From assembly GCF_036924535.1 (NCBI RefSeq), contig NZ_JAZHRT010000001.1, positions 5,890,001 to 5,954,000 of the forward strand: a DNA stretch of 64,000 nt. The letters are read 5' to 3'. Positions 19,984 to 29,151 of this stretch are shown here, piece by piece. The notes under the pieces were generated by a model. The model saw nothing but the letters and a program-made list of their open reading frames with translations, searched no databases and was not told the DNA's origin. Source of the DNA: Bradyrhizobium sp. AZCC 2262. GTDB lineage: Bacteria > Pseudomonadota > Alphaproteobacteria > Rhizobiales > Xanthobacteraceae. Numbering within the stretch: the first letter of the stretch is position 1; every line of letters starts with the position of its first letter. Both the position numbers and the translations under genes were made by a program.

Positions 19984-21692
19984 TCCGCGGCCTCTTTCGG
20001 CACGAATTCTTCCGGAAAATATTTAATCACTGACGTCAGCGGATTCGAGGCGGCTTGTCCAAGCCCGCAGATCGAGGCATCGCGCATCGCCTGGCTCAAC
20101 TGATCGAGCAATTCGCGGTTCCAGACCGGGCGCTCCATCAGGATCGCCGCCTTCTGGGTTCCGACCCGGCAGGGCGTGCACTGGCCGCAGCTCTCATCCT
20201 CGAAGAATTTCATCAGGTTCAAGGCCGCGCCCTTCACGCTGTCCTGCTCGGACAGGATGACGACGGCGGCGGAACCGATGAAGCAGCCGTATTTTTCCAG
20301 CGTGCCGAAATCGAGCGGGATGTTGTCCATCGAGGCCGGCAGAATGCCGCCCGACGCGCCGCCCGGAAGGTATGCGTGGAAGGTGTGTCCATCGGCCATG
20401 CCGCCGCAGAACTCGTCGATCAATTCGCGGACCGTGACGCCCGCCGGCGCCAGCTTGACGCCGGGATTCTTGACGCGGCCCGAGACTGAGTAGCTGCGCA
20501 GGCCGACACGGTCGTTGCGGCCGTGGCTCTTCCACCAGTCGGCGCCCTTCTCGACGATGTCGCGCACCCAGAACAGAGTCTCGACATTATTGATGAGCGT
20601 CGGCAGGCCGAACAGGCCGACCTGGAACGGATAGGGTGGCTTGTGCCGCGGCAAGCCGCGCTTGCCTTCAAGACTCTCGAGCAGCGCGGACTCTTCGCCG
20701 CAGATATAGGCGCCAGCGCCGCGACGCATATGAATTCGCGGACCGCCTGCGGGCAGCTTGGCAATCTCGAGCGGAAGCAGCTTGAGAGCGGCAGGATATT
20801 CGTCACGCAGATAGATGTAGACGTCCTCTGCATCGATGATATGCGCAGCAATCAACGTCCCTTCGAGGAAACGGTGAACGTCGCGGAGCAGATAGAAGCG
20901 ATCCTTGAACGTGCCGGGCTCGCCCTCGTCACCATTGACGGCCATCAGCCGGGGACCCGGCTCGCCCAGCACTGCCCGCCATTTGCGGCCGGTGGGAAAG
21001 CCGGCGCCGCCGAGCCCGCGCAGGCTGGAATCGTCCAGATCCTTGAGAATGTCTTCCTTGCCGATCCGACCCGCGCGCAGGTCACCAAGCAGCTTGTAGC
21101 CGCCCTCGCTGACATAGGTCTCGTAATCGACGTAGGACGGGATGATTGGATGGGTCTCGCCCCGCGCCGCGGTATCGAGGACCTCGGCCGAAGTCGCATT
21201 GAGTACATAGCGGTGTCCGACTTCGGCGACCGGGGCACTATCGCAGAACCCGACGCAGGGCGCACGCACCACGCGAACGCCGGGGCCGGAATTGTCCTGC
21301 AATTCTTGCAGCAGCTTTTCCGCGCCCAGCATGGCGCAGGTCAGCGAATCGCAGACCCGAATGGTCAGCGGCGCGATATCAGGCTCACCTTCCTTCACCA
21401 CGTCGAAATGGGCGTAGAAGGTTGCGGTCTCGAATACTTCCGCAAACGACAGCTTCATCTCGTCGGCAAGCGCCGCCAGATGCGCCGCCGAGATCTGGTG
21501 GTATTTGTCCTGGATCAGGTGCAGGTGCTCGATCAGGAGATCGCGGCGCCGCGGCCGCTCGCCGAGCAGAAGCTCGATCTCGTGGGCGGCGGTGGGGTCG
21601 ACCTGGCGGCCCTTCGGGGTCGCCTTGGCCCGCTTCCGGCCCGCGCCGGGATGATCGAACGCGCGGACCGTTTGTACGTCATGGACAGTCAT
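19980..21692 (-). CDS. fdhB: Formate dehydrogenase beta subunit, NuoE-NuoF fusion
   Basis: A 570-residue fusion. Residues about 30-180 are a NuoE/FdsG-like thioredoxin-fold 2Fe-2S domain (VCDSLTCAMLG and APCVGFCDSAP). Residues about 195-560 are a NuoF/FdsB-like diaphorase with the NADH motif GLGGAGFPTG, the FMN-site motif GAYICGEESALL and the 4Fe-4S ligands in SCGQCTPCRVGT. It passes electrons from formate to NAD+. A fused beta chain is known from the Methylobacterium Fdh1 enzyme. The gene is first in the fdhB-fdhA operon and lies 47 bases downstream of a sigma54-like promoter motif. Confidence 0.95.
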   Translation of the reverse strand: MTVHDVQTVRAFDHPGAGRKRAKATPKGRQVDPTAAHEIELLLGERPRRRDLLIEHLHLIQDKYHQISAAHLAALADEMKLSFAEVFETATFYAHFDVVKEGEPDIAPLTIRVCDSLTCAMLGAEKLLQELQDNSGPGVRVVRAPCVGFCDSAPVAEVGHRYVLNATSAEVLDTAARGETHPIIPSYVDYETYVSEGGYKLLGDLRAGRIGKEDILKDLDDSSLRGLGGAGFPTGRKWRAVLGEPGPRLMAVNGDEGEPGTFKDRFYLLRDVHRFLEGTLIAAHIIDAEDVYIYLRDEYPAALKLLPLEIAKLPAGGPRIHMRRGAGAYICGEESALLESLEGKRGLPRHKPPYPFQVGLFGLPTLINNVETLFWVRDIVEKGADWWKSHGRNDRVGLRSYSVSGRVKNPGVKLAPAGVTVRELIDEFCGGMADGHTFHAYLPGGASGGILPASMDNIPLDFGTLEKYGCFIGSAAVVILSEQDSVKGAALNLMKFFEDESCGQCTPCRVGTQKAAILMERPVWNRELLDQLSQAMRDASICGLGQAASNPLTSVIKYFPEEFVPKEAAE

Positions 21693-21739
21693 TGATAGCG
21701 TCTCGTTCTCTGGACCTGATTAGATCGACTCTAATCTCT

Positions 21740-21755
21740 GGCATACCAGATGCCA
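21740..21755 (-). promoter_or_regulatory. Candidate sigma54 (-24/-12) promoter of fdhBA
   Basis: On the minus strand the bases read TGGCATCTGGTATGCC. The GG and GC dinucleotides have exactly the ten-base separation of the RpoN consensus (TGGCAC-N5-TTGC). It lies 47 bases before the fdhB ATG. The same stretch is also a palindrome (TGGCAT-N5-ATGCCA), so an operator is an alternative reading. The nearby sigma54-dependent activator gene (26064-27533) makes the promoter reading attractive. Confidence 0.5.
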
Positions 21756-21933
21756 AGCGAATTATAGGGCTGTGGCAAGGATTTACGTGAGCGGGGTCGC
21801 GGAATCACTGCTCTCGACCCACGCCCGCTGTCTGCAGCGAATGAGACCGCGAAATGACCGCAAGATCAATAAAGCCATCGTATGCTGCGATTGCGAATGC
21901 CTATCGATCCGCCGGTCGGAACCGAGGTCGGGA

Positions 21934-21971
21934 GACGCCGCGGGAGACCTGGTTGGCCGTCCCGCGGCGTC
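21934..21971. terminator. Inverted repeat at the 3' end of the OFA transporter gene
   Basis: Perfect 12-base arms (GACGCCGCGGGA and TCCCGCGGCGTC) separated by 14 bases, directly after the transporter stop codon at 21979 on the minus strand. The GC-rich stem can form a strong RNA hairpin, as in a transcription terminator. No run of T follows on the minus strand, so intrinsic termination is uncertain. The rest of the 286-base gap between the transporter and fdhB holds the promoter described above and nothing else clear. Confidence 0.45.
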
Positions 21972-21978
21972 CTCGGCG

Positions 21979-23634
21979 TCAGAGGATCTTGACGGCGCTT
22001 TCCAGCGTCTTCCAGACACCCCAGGCCAGCGGGATGCCGACGAAGGCCCAGAACAGCGCGGCCTTGACGTCAAGTCCGCCAAATCCGATGCCGTACGAGC
22101 CCGATGGTCCCGATGCGCCCGCGCTCGCCGTCGCCGCCTGCAGTTTGGCGACCTCGGCATCGCTCATGTGCCATTTCGAATTGACCGGCTTGATCAGGTA
22201 GTTGCAGATCAGGCCCGCGATCAGCATGGCACACAGGATGTACATCGTGGTGTTGTAGAGCTGGTCGCGCGGCACGCCGGCGGCAAGCTGGAACTCGCGG
22301 ATGTAGTTCACCACGACCGGGCCGATGATGCCCGCGGTCGACCACGCCGTCAGCAGACGGCCATGGATGGCGCCCACGAATTGCGTGCCGAACATGTCGG
22401 CGAGATAGGCCGGCACGGTGGCGAAGCCGCCGCCATACATCGACAGGATGATGCCGAAGCCGAGCACGAACAGAAGCTTCGAGCCCATTGCGGCGAAGGT
22501 CGGCGCCAGCGCGTAGAGCGCGATGCCGAGGATGAAGAACGTATAATAGGTGTTCTTGCGGCCGATCTTGTCCGACAGCGACGCCCAGAAGAAGCGGCCG
22601 CCGATGTTGAACAGCGAAAGCAGGCCGGCGAAACCGGCCGCGATGCCGGCGATCGTTGCCTTCTGCGTCGCGTCAAGCTGGTTGAAGCCGACGTCGGGCA
22701 ATCCGATCAGCTTGCCGGCGAAGATTTCCTGCAGCATCGGCGAAGCCATGCCGATCACGCCGATGCCCGCCGACACGTTGAGGCAGAGCACCCACCAGAT
22801 CAGCCAGAACTGCGGCGTCTTGTGCGCGTCATTGAGATGAACGTTGTTCTGCGAGATCATCGCGTTGGCTTTTTCCGGAGGCGTCCAGCCCTCGGGCCGC
22901 CAGCCGGCCGGCGGAATGCGATAGCGGAACGCGCCAATCATCATGAACACGAAGTAGATCACGCCCATTGCGACGAAGGTCTCCCAGACGCCTACCGAAG
23001 TCGGCGACTTGAAATAGTTCATCAGGAGGTTCGCCAGCGGCGCGCCGATCATGGCGCCGCCGCCAAAGCCCATGATGGCCATGCCGGTCGCCATGCCGCG
23101 CCGGTCCGGAAACCACTTCACCAGCGTCGACACCGGCGAGATGTAGCCGAGACCAAGGCCGATGCCACCGATCACGCCGGAGCCCAGCCACAGCAACCAG
23201 AGCTGATGCGTGTAGACGCCGAGCGCGCCGAGGAACAGACCGCCGCACCAGCATAGCGCCGACACGAAGCCCGCCTTGCGCGGCCCGACGCGCTCCAGCC
23301 AGCCGCCCCACACCGCCGCGGCAATGCCGAGCAGCACGAAGAACAGCGTGTACATCCAGCCCATGCTGGCGACCTTCCAGTCGCAGGTGGTGGTGAAGAG
23401 CTCCTGGACCAGCGTCATGTCGGGACATGCCTTCGGCGCGCTCAGCCCGAGCGCGCGCGACAGCGGCAGCCAGAACACGCTGAAGCCATAGGCCATGCCG
23501 ATGCACAAATGGATGCAAAGCGCCGCCGGCGGCACCAGCCAGCGGTTGAAGCCAGCGGTCGCGATCGTCCGCTCCTTGTCAAGGAATCCCGCTCCTGCAC
23601 CGGGCACGCTCCCGGCGCTACTGATTGTCGTCAT
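21979..23634 (-). CDS. OFA-family major facilitator (oxalate/formate antiporter-like)
   Basis: A 551-residue MFS protein with about twelve hydrophobic helices and an N-terminal region RWLVPPAALCIHLCIGMAYG typical of the oxalate/formate antiporter family. The VKWFPDRRGMATGMAIMGFG and LSDKIGRKNTYY segments match family signature loops. Members exchange or take up small carboxylates (oxalate, formate, lactate and others). Its location between formate dehydrogenase and a two-component regulator suggests formate or oxalate as substrate, which is an inference. It has its own candidate sigma54 promoter upstream. Confidence 0.88.
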   Translation of the reverse strand: MTTISSAGSVPGAGAGFLDKERTIATAGFNRWLVPPAALCIHLCIGMAYGFSVFWLPLSRALGLSAPKACPDMTLVQELFTTTCDWKVASMGWMYTLFFVLLGIAAAVWGGWLERVGPRKAGFVSALCWCGGLFLGALGVYTHQLWLLWLGSGVIGGIGLGLGYISPVSTLVKWFPDRRGMATGMAIMGFGGGAMIGAPLANLLMNYFKSPTSVGVWETFVAMGVIYFVFMMIGAFRYRIPPAGWRPEGWTPPEKANAMISQNNVHLNDAHKTPQFWLIWWVLCLNVSAGIGVIGMASPMLQEIFAGKLIGLPDVGFNQLDATQKATIAGIAAGFAGLLSLFNIGGRFFWASLSDKIGRKNTYYTFFILGIALYALAPTFAAMGSKLLFVLGFGIILSMYGGGFATVPAYLADMFGTQFVGAIHGRLLTAWSTAGIIGPVVVNYIREFQLAAGVPRDQLYNTTMYILCAMLIAGLICNYLIKPVNSKWHMSDAEVAKLQAATASAGASGPSGSYGIGFGGLDVKAALFWAFVGIPLAWGVWKTLESAVKIL

Positions 23635-23795
23635 TGCTATTTTCCCCTGCAGCCCGCTCCTGAAGCGGGTGTTTCTTTGCCGTCTTCGATCCCATGTCGT
23701 CAGTTATGCAGCGGAAACAGCGCCCATCCTGCTGTTCCACGCCATTCCGGAATGCGCGAGATCGACAAGCGCACTCGAGAAACCCAAACTTCTGA

Positions 23796-23811
23796 TGCAG
23801 TGATTGCGCCC
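23796..23811 (-). promoter_or_regulatory. Candidate sigma54 promoter of the OFA transporter
   Basis: On the minus strand the bases read GGGCGCAATCACTGCA, with GG and GC spaced ten bases apart and a CTGCA -12 element. It lies about 160 bases upstream of the transporter start (23634). Two tandem palindromes lie about 180 bases further upstream, in the position usual for enhancer sites of sigma54 activators. Weaker match than the fdhB site but better context. Confidence 0.45.
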
Positions 23812-23991
23812 GCGGCATTGCCGGCCAATTGAGGTGAGATTGTGCCGGCATGACATGCGCAGCCAACAATTCAGCTCTGCCGCATCGCCGGTCATCGCCC
23901 CCTCACTTGCTTAAAAAGAAGTGAGCAATCCATGTGCCAAATGACGCGATACCAGATATCAATGACTTGCAAACAACCGCGCCGCAACATT

Positions 23992-24027
23992 GGACAAAAT
24001 GTCCGGACGCGATTGGACAAAATGTCC
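23992..24027. promoter_or_regulatory. Tandem palindromic activator sites (GGACAAAATGTCC x2)
   Basis: Two identical copies of TTGGACAAAATGTCCG, each containing the palindrome GGACA-AAA-TGTCC, at 23992-24004 and 24015-24027. They are 23 bases apart, about two helical turns, so they lie on the same DNA face. They sit between the histidine kinase stop (24047) and the transporter promoter motif, in a 412-base gene-free gap. The arrangement suits cooperative binding by an NtrC-type activator, probably the one encoded at 26064-27533. Confidence 0.65.
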
Positions 24028-24046
24028 GACGGGCTGAACCAAAGTA

Positions 24047-26083
24047 TCAGTCGGCTTCCGGAAGCCACACGCGGAATGTGCTGCCCTTGCCTTGTTCGCT
24101 TTCCACCGTGATTTGACCACGCTGGCGCTTGATCAGCGTCTGACTGATGGACAAGCCGAGGCCGGTGCCCTCGCGGCGCTTTGACGTGAAGAACGGATCG
24201 AACACTTTCTCCATCATGTCTTCACGCATGCCGATGCCGGTGTCGGACACCTCGATAACGATACCCGGATTGCCGTCCCGCTCGGCATCGAATGACCGCA
24301 GTGCAAGGGTGCCGCCGTCGGGCATGGCATGGATCGCGTTGACGATCAGGTTGATCAGCACCTGCTGCAGTTCATTGCGATTCATCAGGACCAGACGGGT
24401 TGCCCGATCATCCCGGACCACAGCGATGTCGGTCTTGTTCAGGAGATGCTTGACCAGCGGCAGGCAGTCCAGCACGACGCCGCCGGGCGCGTGACGCTCG
24501 ACATAGCCGGCATATTCTTCCGGCCGCGCAAACTGCAGCAGTTTGGTGACGATCTGGCTGACGCGATGGATCTGTTCATCGATTAACCGGAATTCGACCT
24601 TGGCCTTTTCGACGTCAGGGCCGATCACGCTGCGGATGACGTCGAGATTGCCCTGCATCACCGCGATCGGATTGTTGATTTCATGGGCCACGCCGGCGGT
24701 GATCTCGCCGATCGCGGCGAGCTTCTCCGACATGATGAGCTGCTTGGTGGTCGCCTCCAGCTTCAGATTGGCGTGTTCGAGATCCCTGGTGCGCTCGCGC
24801 ACCCGCGCGTTCAGTTCCTCGTTCCACTCGCGCAATTGCCGGTCGCGTTCCTGAATCTGGTCGAGCAGGGTATCGAGGTGAAACGCCACGCGGCCGATCT
24901 CATCGCCCGATGCCGGCAGTTTGGTGCGGGCGGACAGGTTGCCGCTCTCCACTTCGCCAATCGTCGTCGTGACGCGTTCGAGCGGCATGAATATCGACTG
25001 CGCCCAGCGCAGGAAGATCGGCACGGTTGCTGCCGTGATCACGATGAACGCGAGCGCAATGATCAGGAGCGTCTCAAACTTCGCGTCGTTGAACGGTTTC
25101 TGCAGAAATCCGACATAGAGCATGCCCACGCGCTTGCCATACGTGTTGACCAGCGGCTCGTAGGCAGAAATGTACCAGTCGTTGACGACGAACGCACTGT
25201 CCAGCCAGGTATGCCCCTCACCCATCGCCGCAGAACGCACGGCCGCCGATACGCGAGTCCCGAGCGCGCGCCGGCCCTCGAACAGCCGGACATTGGTGCT
25301 GATCCGAACGTCGTCCAGAAACAGCGTGGCCGTTCCCTGGCTGCCCTCCGGCAGGCTGGCCGACTGATAGACGAGATCGTTGATTGTATCGATGAACTCG
25401 AGATTCTGATTGAGCAGAATGCCCCCGACCAACGCAGCCGGCGCTCCCCCGGGGGTCGCCGCCCGGCTCGCCGCATGCACGACCATGCCGTGTGTTTCCG
25501 TGCTGCGATCGGTCGGTACGGCGTTCGGCGTCGGCACCAGGTCGAGACGCGCGCGTTCGGCAAGAGCGGGGGAAATCGCCGCAAGCTCGTCATTGCTGAA
25601 GATGTCGATGCCGGCTGCCGGAGCTTCCCCCGACAGCGCCGAAGCGATGATCGGCCAGTCGCTCTTTGGCCGTCCCGGAAACGCGGGCGACGAGGCGAGG
25701 ATATTTCCGCTCGCGTCCATAAGGTAGAGAAAGTCGAGACCGATCTCCTTGCGGGAGGTTTCGAGCAGGTCGTTCACGACCGACAGCGGATCGTGCTCTT
25801 CCACATCGCGGAAGCGGGCGGAGAGGCTGAGGGCGCGGATCTGAACGCCGGTCTTCTCCAGAATGCGAGCCAGATATTGATGCGCAATGGTGAGATCGCC
25901 ATTCACCTTCGAGATCAGCGTCGCGTCGAACCTCGCGTTCCAGCGATAGACGGCAACGCCAAGCAGCAGCGGCAGGATGACCAGCATGGGCAACAATGCA
26001 ATGGCGAGCAGCCGGAAGCGGACGGATCGCCCGCGTACCGGCCCGTCCGTGCCGCCTGCCTGGTCAGCCATTCCATAACGCAA
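24047..26083 (-). CDS. Membrane sensor histidine kinase
   Basis: A 678-residue sensor kinase. It has a first membrane helix (about residues 24-46), a large periplasmic sensor region of about 290 residues that is probably a double-Cache fold, and a second helix (about 337-360). A HAMP linker, a coiled coil and a HisKA/HATPase core follow, with the phospho-acceptor histidine in VAHEINNPIAV (about residue 464). The ATPase boxes are LIVNAIHAMPDGG, SDTGIGMRE and GTGLGLSIS. It overlaps the regulator gene by 20 bases and presumably phosphorylates it. The ligand is unknown; a small carboxylate is suggested by the neighbouring transporter and formate dehydrogenase. Confidence 0.9.
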   Translation of the reverse strand: MRYGMADQAGGTDGPVRGRSVRFRLLAIALLPMLVILPLLLGVAVYRWNARFDATLISKVNGDLTIAHQYLARILEKTGVQIRALSLSARFRDVEEHDPLSVVNDLLETSRKEIGLDFLYLMDASGNILASSPAFPGRPKSDWPIIASALSGEAPAAGIDIFSNDELAAISPALAERARLDLVPTPNAVPTDRSTETHGMVVHAASRAATPGGAPAALVGGILLNQNLEFIDTINDLVYQSASLPEGSQGTATLFLDDVRISTNVRLFEGRRALGTRVSAAVRSAAMGEGHTWLDSAFVVNDWYISAYEPLVNTYGKRVGMLYVGFLQKPFNDAKFETLLIIALAFIVITAATVPIFLRWAQSIFMPLERVTTTIGEVESGNLSARTKLPASGDEIGRVAFHLDTLLDQIQERDRQLREWNEELNARVRERTRDLEHANLKLEATTKQLIMSEKLAAIGEITAGVAHEINNPIAVMQGNLDVIRSVIGPDVEKAKVEFRLIDEQIHRVSQIVTKLLQFARPEEYAGYVERHAPGGVVLDCLPLVKHLLNKTDIAVVRDDRATRLVLMNRNELQQVLINLIVNAIHAMPDGGTLALRSFDAERDGNPGIVIEVSDTGIGMREDMMEKVFDPFFTSKRREGTGLGLSISQTLIKRQRGQITVESEQGKGSTFRVWLPEAD

Positions 26084-27533
26084 GTTTGCGATCGATGGTC
26101 TTGCGGGAGACCCCGAGCCGCCGCGCCGCTTCCTCGCGGTTGCCGCCGGTCTCCTTCAGCACCGAAAGAATGTGGCGGCGCTCCATGTCCGCCAGGCTGT
26201 CGGCGGTGGCGGCCTGCCCATCGGCACGCGGCCCGGCGAAATCGTCAGGGAACGCGCCGAGGATCAGCGTGCGTTCGATCAGATTGCGCAGCTCCCGCAC
26301 ATTGCCGGGCCAGTCGTAACTCGCCAATGCGGCGCGGACCGAGCTGTCGATCGACACCGGCGGCATACCGAGTTGTGTCGAGAGCTTGCTCATGAAGATG
26401 GTGGCGAGTTCCTGCACATCGTCGCCGCGGTCCTTCAGCAGCGGCAGATGAATCTGCATGACGTTCAGGCGATAGTAGAGGTCGGCCCGAAAGCGCCCCC
26501 GTTCCACTTCCTTCGGCAGATCGGCATTGGTCGCAAAGATGAAGCGAAGGTCGACCGGCACTTCGCGTTCGGAGCCGACAGGACGGACGCGGCGGTCCTC
26601 CAGAACACGCAGCAACTTGCTCTGCATCGGCAGCGGCAGTTCGCCGATTTCATCGAGGAACAGCGTGCCGCCATGCGCATAGAGGAACAGGCCCTCGCGG
26701 CCGCTGTCTGCGCCGGTGAAGGCTCCCTTGATGTGGCCGAACAGTTCAGCCTCGATCATCTCGGGCGGAATGGCTGCGCAGTTGACCGGCACGAAGGGCT
26801 TGTCGGCGCGGTCGGAGAGCGAATGAATCGAGCGTGCGGCGACTTCCTTGCCGGTGCCGGATTCGCCGGTGAGCAGGATCGATGTCGGCAGGCGGGCAAC
26901 GCGGGCAATGGTTGCTCGCACATTGCGGGTCGCCGGCGACGCTCCGATCAGATTGTCGCGCAGGAACGTGCGGTCGGATGAAGCACGCAGCGCATAACGA
27001 AGCACGTAGTTCTCGCGCTGCAGCCGCACCCGGTCGAGACAGCGCGCCACGGCGTTCAATATCTGGTTCGAACGGAACGGTTTCAGCACAAAATCGACCG
27101 CGCCGGCGCGCAGCGCCTGAATCGCCGTGTCGAGATCGGCATAGGCCGTAATCAGGATCGCATCTGCAAAGAAGCCGACGGCCCGCTGCTCCGCCAGCCA
27201 CTCGACGCCATTCTTGCCCGGCATGATATTGTCGAGGATGACGACGTCGAACCGGCTCTTGTCGAGCTTGCGCGAGGCTTCGTCGGTGTCGGCGGCCTCT
27301 TCCACATGCTTGCAGCGCGGCCCCAGCGTGCGCACGAGAAAATTTCGCATTCCGGGCTCGTCGTCGACGATCAGGATCGAGGCCTGCGCCAGCGCGCCGA
27401 ACTCGGGGCCGCCGGCCGACTTGCCGAGCTTTGCCGCCGGTTCATTGACCGCGGCAGGAGAAGCCGCTGCGCTCGCCTTCGATGTCGGGAAATTCATGCC
27501 GGAATTTGTAGGACCGATCGTCGCACCCGGCAA
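26064..27533 (-). CDS. NtrC-family sigma54-dependent response regulator
   Basis: A 489-residue protein. The N-terminal receiver domain has its phospho-acceptor aspartate in VVILDNIMPGKNG (about residue 97). The AAA+ domain has Walker A GESGTGKEVAA, the sigma54-contacting GAFTGA loop and Walker B FLDEIGELP. The Fis-type C-terminal helix-turn-helix reads ETGGNREEAARRLGVSRKT. All functional motifs are intact. It is the first gene of the pair with the kinase. The sigma54-like promoters of the transporter and fdhB, and the tandem palindromes at 23992-24027, are its probable targets. Confidence 0.93.
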   Translation of the reverse strand: MPGATIGPTNSGMNFPTSKASAAASPAAVNEPAAKLGKSAGGPEFGALAQASILIVDDEPGMRNFLVRTLGPRCKHVEEAADTDEASRKLDKSRFDVVILDNIMPGKNGVEWLAEQRAVGFFADAILITAYADLDTAIQALRAGAVDFVLKPFRSNQILNAVARCLDRVRLQRENYVLRYALRASSDRTFLRDNLIGASPATRNVRATIARVARLPTSILLTGESGTGKEVAARSIHSLSDRADKPFVPVNCAAIPPEMIEAELFGHIKGAFTGADSGREGLFLYAHGGTLFLDEIGELPLPMQSKLLRVLEDRRVRPVGSEREVPVDLRFIFATNADLPKEVERGRFRADLYYRLNVMQIHLPLLKDRGDDVQELATIFMSKLSTQLGMPPVSIDSSVRAALASYDWPGNVRELRNLIERTLILGAFPDDFAGPRADGQAATADSLADMERRHILSVLKETGGNREEAARRLGVSRKTIDRKLALWNG

Positions 27534-27593
27534 TCATGCGATTTAATGAAGTCGTCTAATTGACGCGCGCAAGTTGCGCCCGCCCGGGGCCGT

Positions 27594-27845
27594 TCAGGCA
27601 TTTGCGTTTTCCACGGAACCATTTGTTTTTTCTATCAAAAAAACAATACGGTCCTGGCTGCGCTCGATAATCTCGACCTTGTCGCCGGTCTCGCGAATGA
27701 GGTTCGGGATGTCGATCACCGACAGCGGATCGGTGCAGAGCACTTCCAGCCTGTCACCGGGCGGCAGCGTCTTCAGCGCCTTGCGTGTCTTCAATGCCGG
27801 CAAGGGGCATTTCAGCCCGGCAAGATCGAGTTTTGTCGTCGTCAT
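27594..27845 (-). CDS. TusA-family sulfur carrier protein
   Basis: An 83-residue protein with the diagnostic LAGLKCPLPALKTRKAL motif, whose cysteine carries persulfide sulfur. TusA proteins relay sulfur for tRNA thiolation and are also linked to molybdenum-cofactor synthesis and formate dehydrogenase activity in E. coli. Its place directly downstream of moeA, mobB and close to fdhD suggests the second role here: supplying sulfur to the formate dehydrogenase cofactor. Sulfur delivery to FdhD is inferred. Confidence 0.88.
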   Translation of the reverse strand: MTTTKLDLAGLKCPLPALKTRKALKTLPPGDRLEVLCTDPLSVIDIPNLIRETGDKVEIIERSQDRIVFLIEKTNGSVENANA

Positions 27846-27886
27846 GTTCCAACCTTGGTGAAGGGGGTCCGCATCGTCAACGGACA

Positions 27887-29143
27887 TCAGTTGATGAGGG
27901 TCGCATAGGGCAGGAAGCCGATCATCTCGCCGGGCGTCACCTGCGTGACGTCCTCGCCGAGTTCGACCAGTCCGTCGGTGTCCGCCAGCGAGGACAGAAG
28001 TCCCGCGCCTTCGCGCGGAAACTTCACGGCTTCGAGGGCCCCATCCGCGGCCTTGCGCAAGGTAACGCGGACATATTCGCGGCGCGAAATCTTCTTCTTG
28101 TAGCTGAAGGCGGCGCGAACCGGCATCGGCAGCAGCTTCTCCGGCCGCGCACCTGATAGCGCGAGAATGGTCGGCCGCACCACGTGAACGAAGGTGACAA
28201 AACTCGCCACCGGATTGCCGGGCAATCCGATGAACGGCGTGCCGCCGATGACGCCCATCGCGACGGGGCGTCCCGGCTTGATCGCCATTCGCCACAGCAC
28301 CAGGCGGCCGATGCTTTCGACGCTCGCCTTGACGTGATCTTCCTCGCCGGTCGAAACGCCGCCAGTGGTGAGGATCAAATCGTGCGTGCCCGCCACTTCC
28401 TGCAGGGCGCGTGCGAGCGCGGCGCGATCGTCCCTGAGGATGCCGAGGTCGCTAATGTCGCAGCCGAGCCGCGACAACATCGCCATCAGCATGAAGCGGT
28501 TGGAATCGAACAATTGCGCCGCCGCGCGCGCTTCGCCCGGCGAGGCCAGTTCGTTGCCGGTGGAGAACACCGCAATGCGAAGGCGCCTGACGACATCGAG
28601 CTGCATCAGGCCGAAGGCCGCGGCAAGCGCAACATCCTGCGGCCGCAGCCGCTGGCCGGCCTTCAGCGCCGCAAAGCCTGCAGGAATATCTTCGCCCGCG
28701 GGGCGCACATTGGCCCCGGGCTTGAGGCCCGCGGGAAGCACGACCTTGTCGCCTTCGACGCGGACGTCTTCCTGCATGAATACGGTGTCGGCGCCCTCGG
28801 GCATCGGCGCGCCGGTGAAGATGCGCATCGCCTGCCCCGGCATGACCGGCGAACTCGAAGAGCCGCCCGCCTGAACGCGCCCGGTGACGGGGAATGCCTG
28901 CGCTTCTGTCTGCGGCAGATCGCGGCTCGAAACCGCGTAGCCGTCGACGGCGGAGTTGGTGAACGGCGGCAGCGGCAGCGGCGCCAAAATATCGTGCGCG
29001 AGAACGCGGCCATCGGCGTGGGCCAGCGTAACCGTCTCGACATCCACAACCGGCGTCACGCGCGCAGCGATGAGACCAACGGCCTCATCGACCGACATCA
29101 TCGGGCCGCCGAAAGCAAAGCAATCGTCGGACAATTGCGCCAT
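27887..29143 (-). CDS. moeA: Molybdopterin molybdenumtransferase MoeA
   Basis: A 418-residue MoeA of usual length. It has the FTNSAVDGYAV motif, RIFTGAPMPEGAD, the RPAGEDI segment, the MoCF-domain signature LILTTGGVSTGEEDHV and FIGLPGNPVASFV. MoeA inserts molybdate into adenylylated molybdopterin. It lies eight bases downstream of mobB and 41 bases upstream of tusA on the same strand, so the three probably form an operon serving formate dehydrogenase. Confidence 0.95.
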   Translation of the reverse strand: MAQLSDDCFAFGGPMMSVDEAVGLIAARVTPVVDVETVTLAHADGRVLAHDILAPLPLPPFTNSAVDGYAVSSRDLPQTEAQAFPVTGRVQAGGSSSSPVMPGQAMRIFTGAPMPEGADTVFMQEDVRVEGDKVVLPAGLKPGANVRPAGEDIPAGFAALKAGQRLRPQDVALAAAFGLMQLDVVRRLRIAVFSTGNELASPGEARAAAQLFDSNRFMLMAMLSRLGCDISDLGILRDDRAALARALQEVAGTHDLILTTGGVSTGEEDHVKASVESIGRLVLWRMAIKPGRPVAMGVIGGTPFIGLPGNPVASFVTFVHVVRPTILALSGARPEKLLPMPVRAAFSYKKKISRREYVRVTLRKAADGALEAVKFPREGAGLLSSLADTDGLVELGEDVTQVTPGEMIGFLPYATLIN

Positions 29144-29151
29144 GTGCCTGA

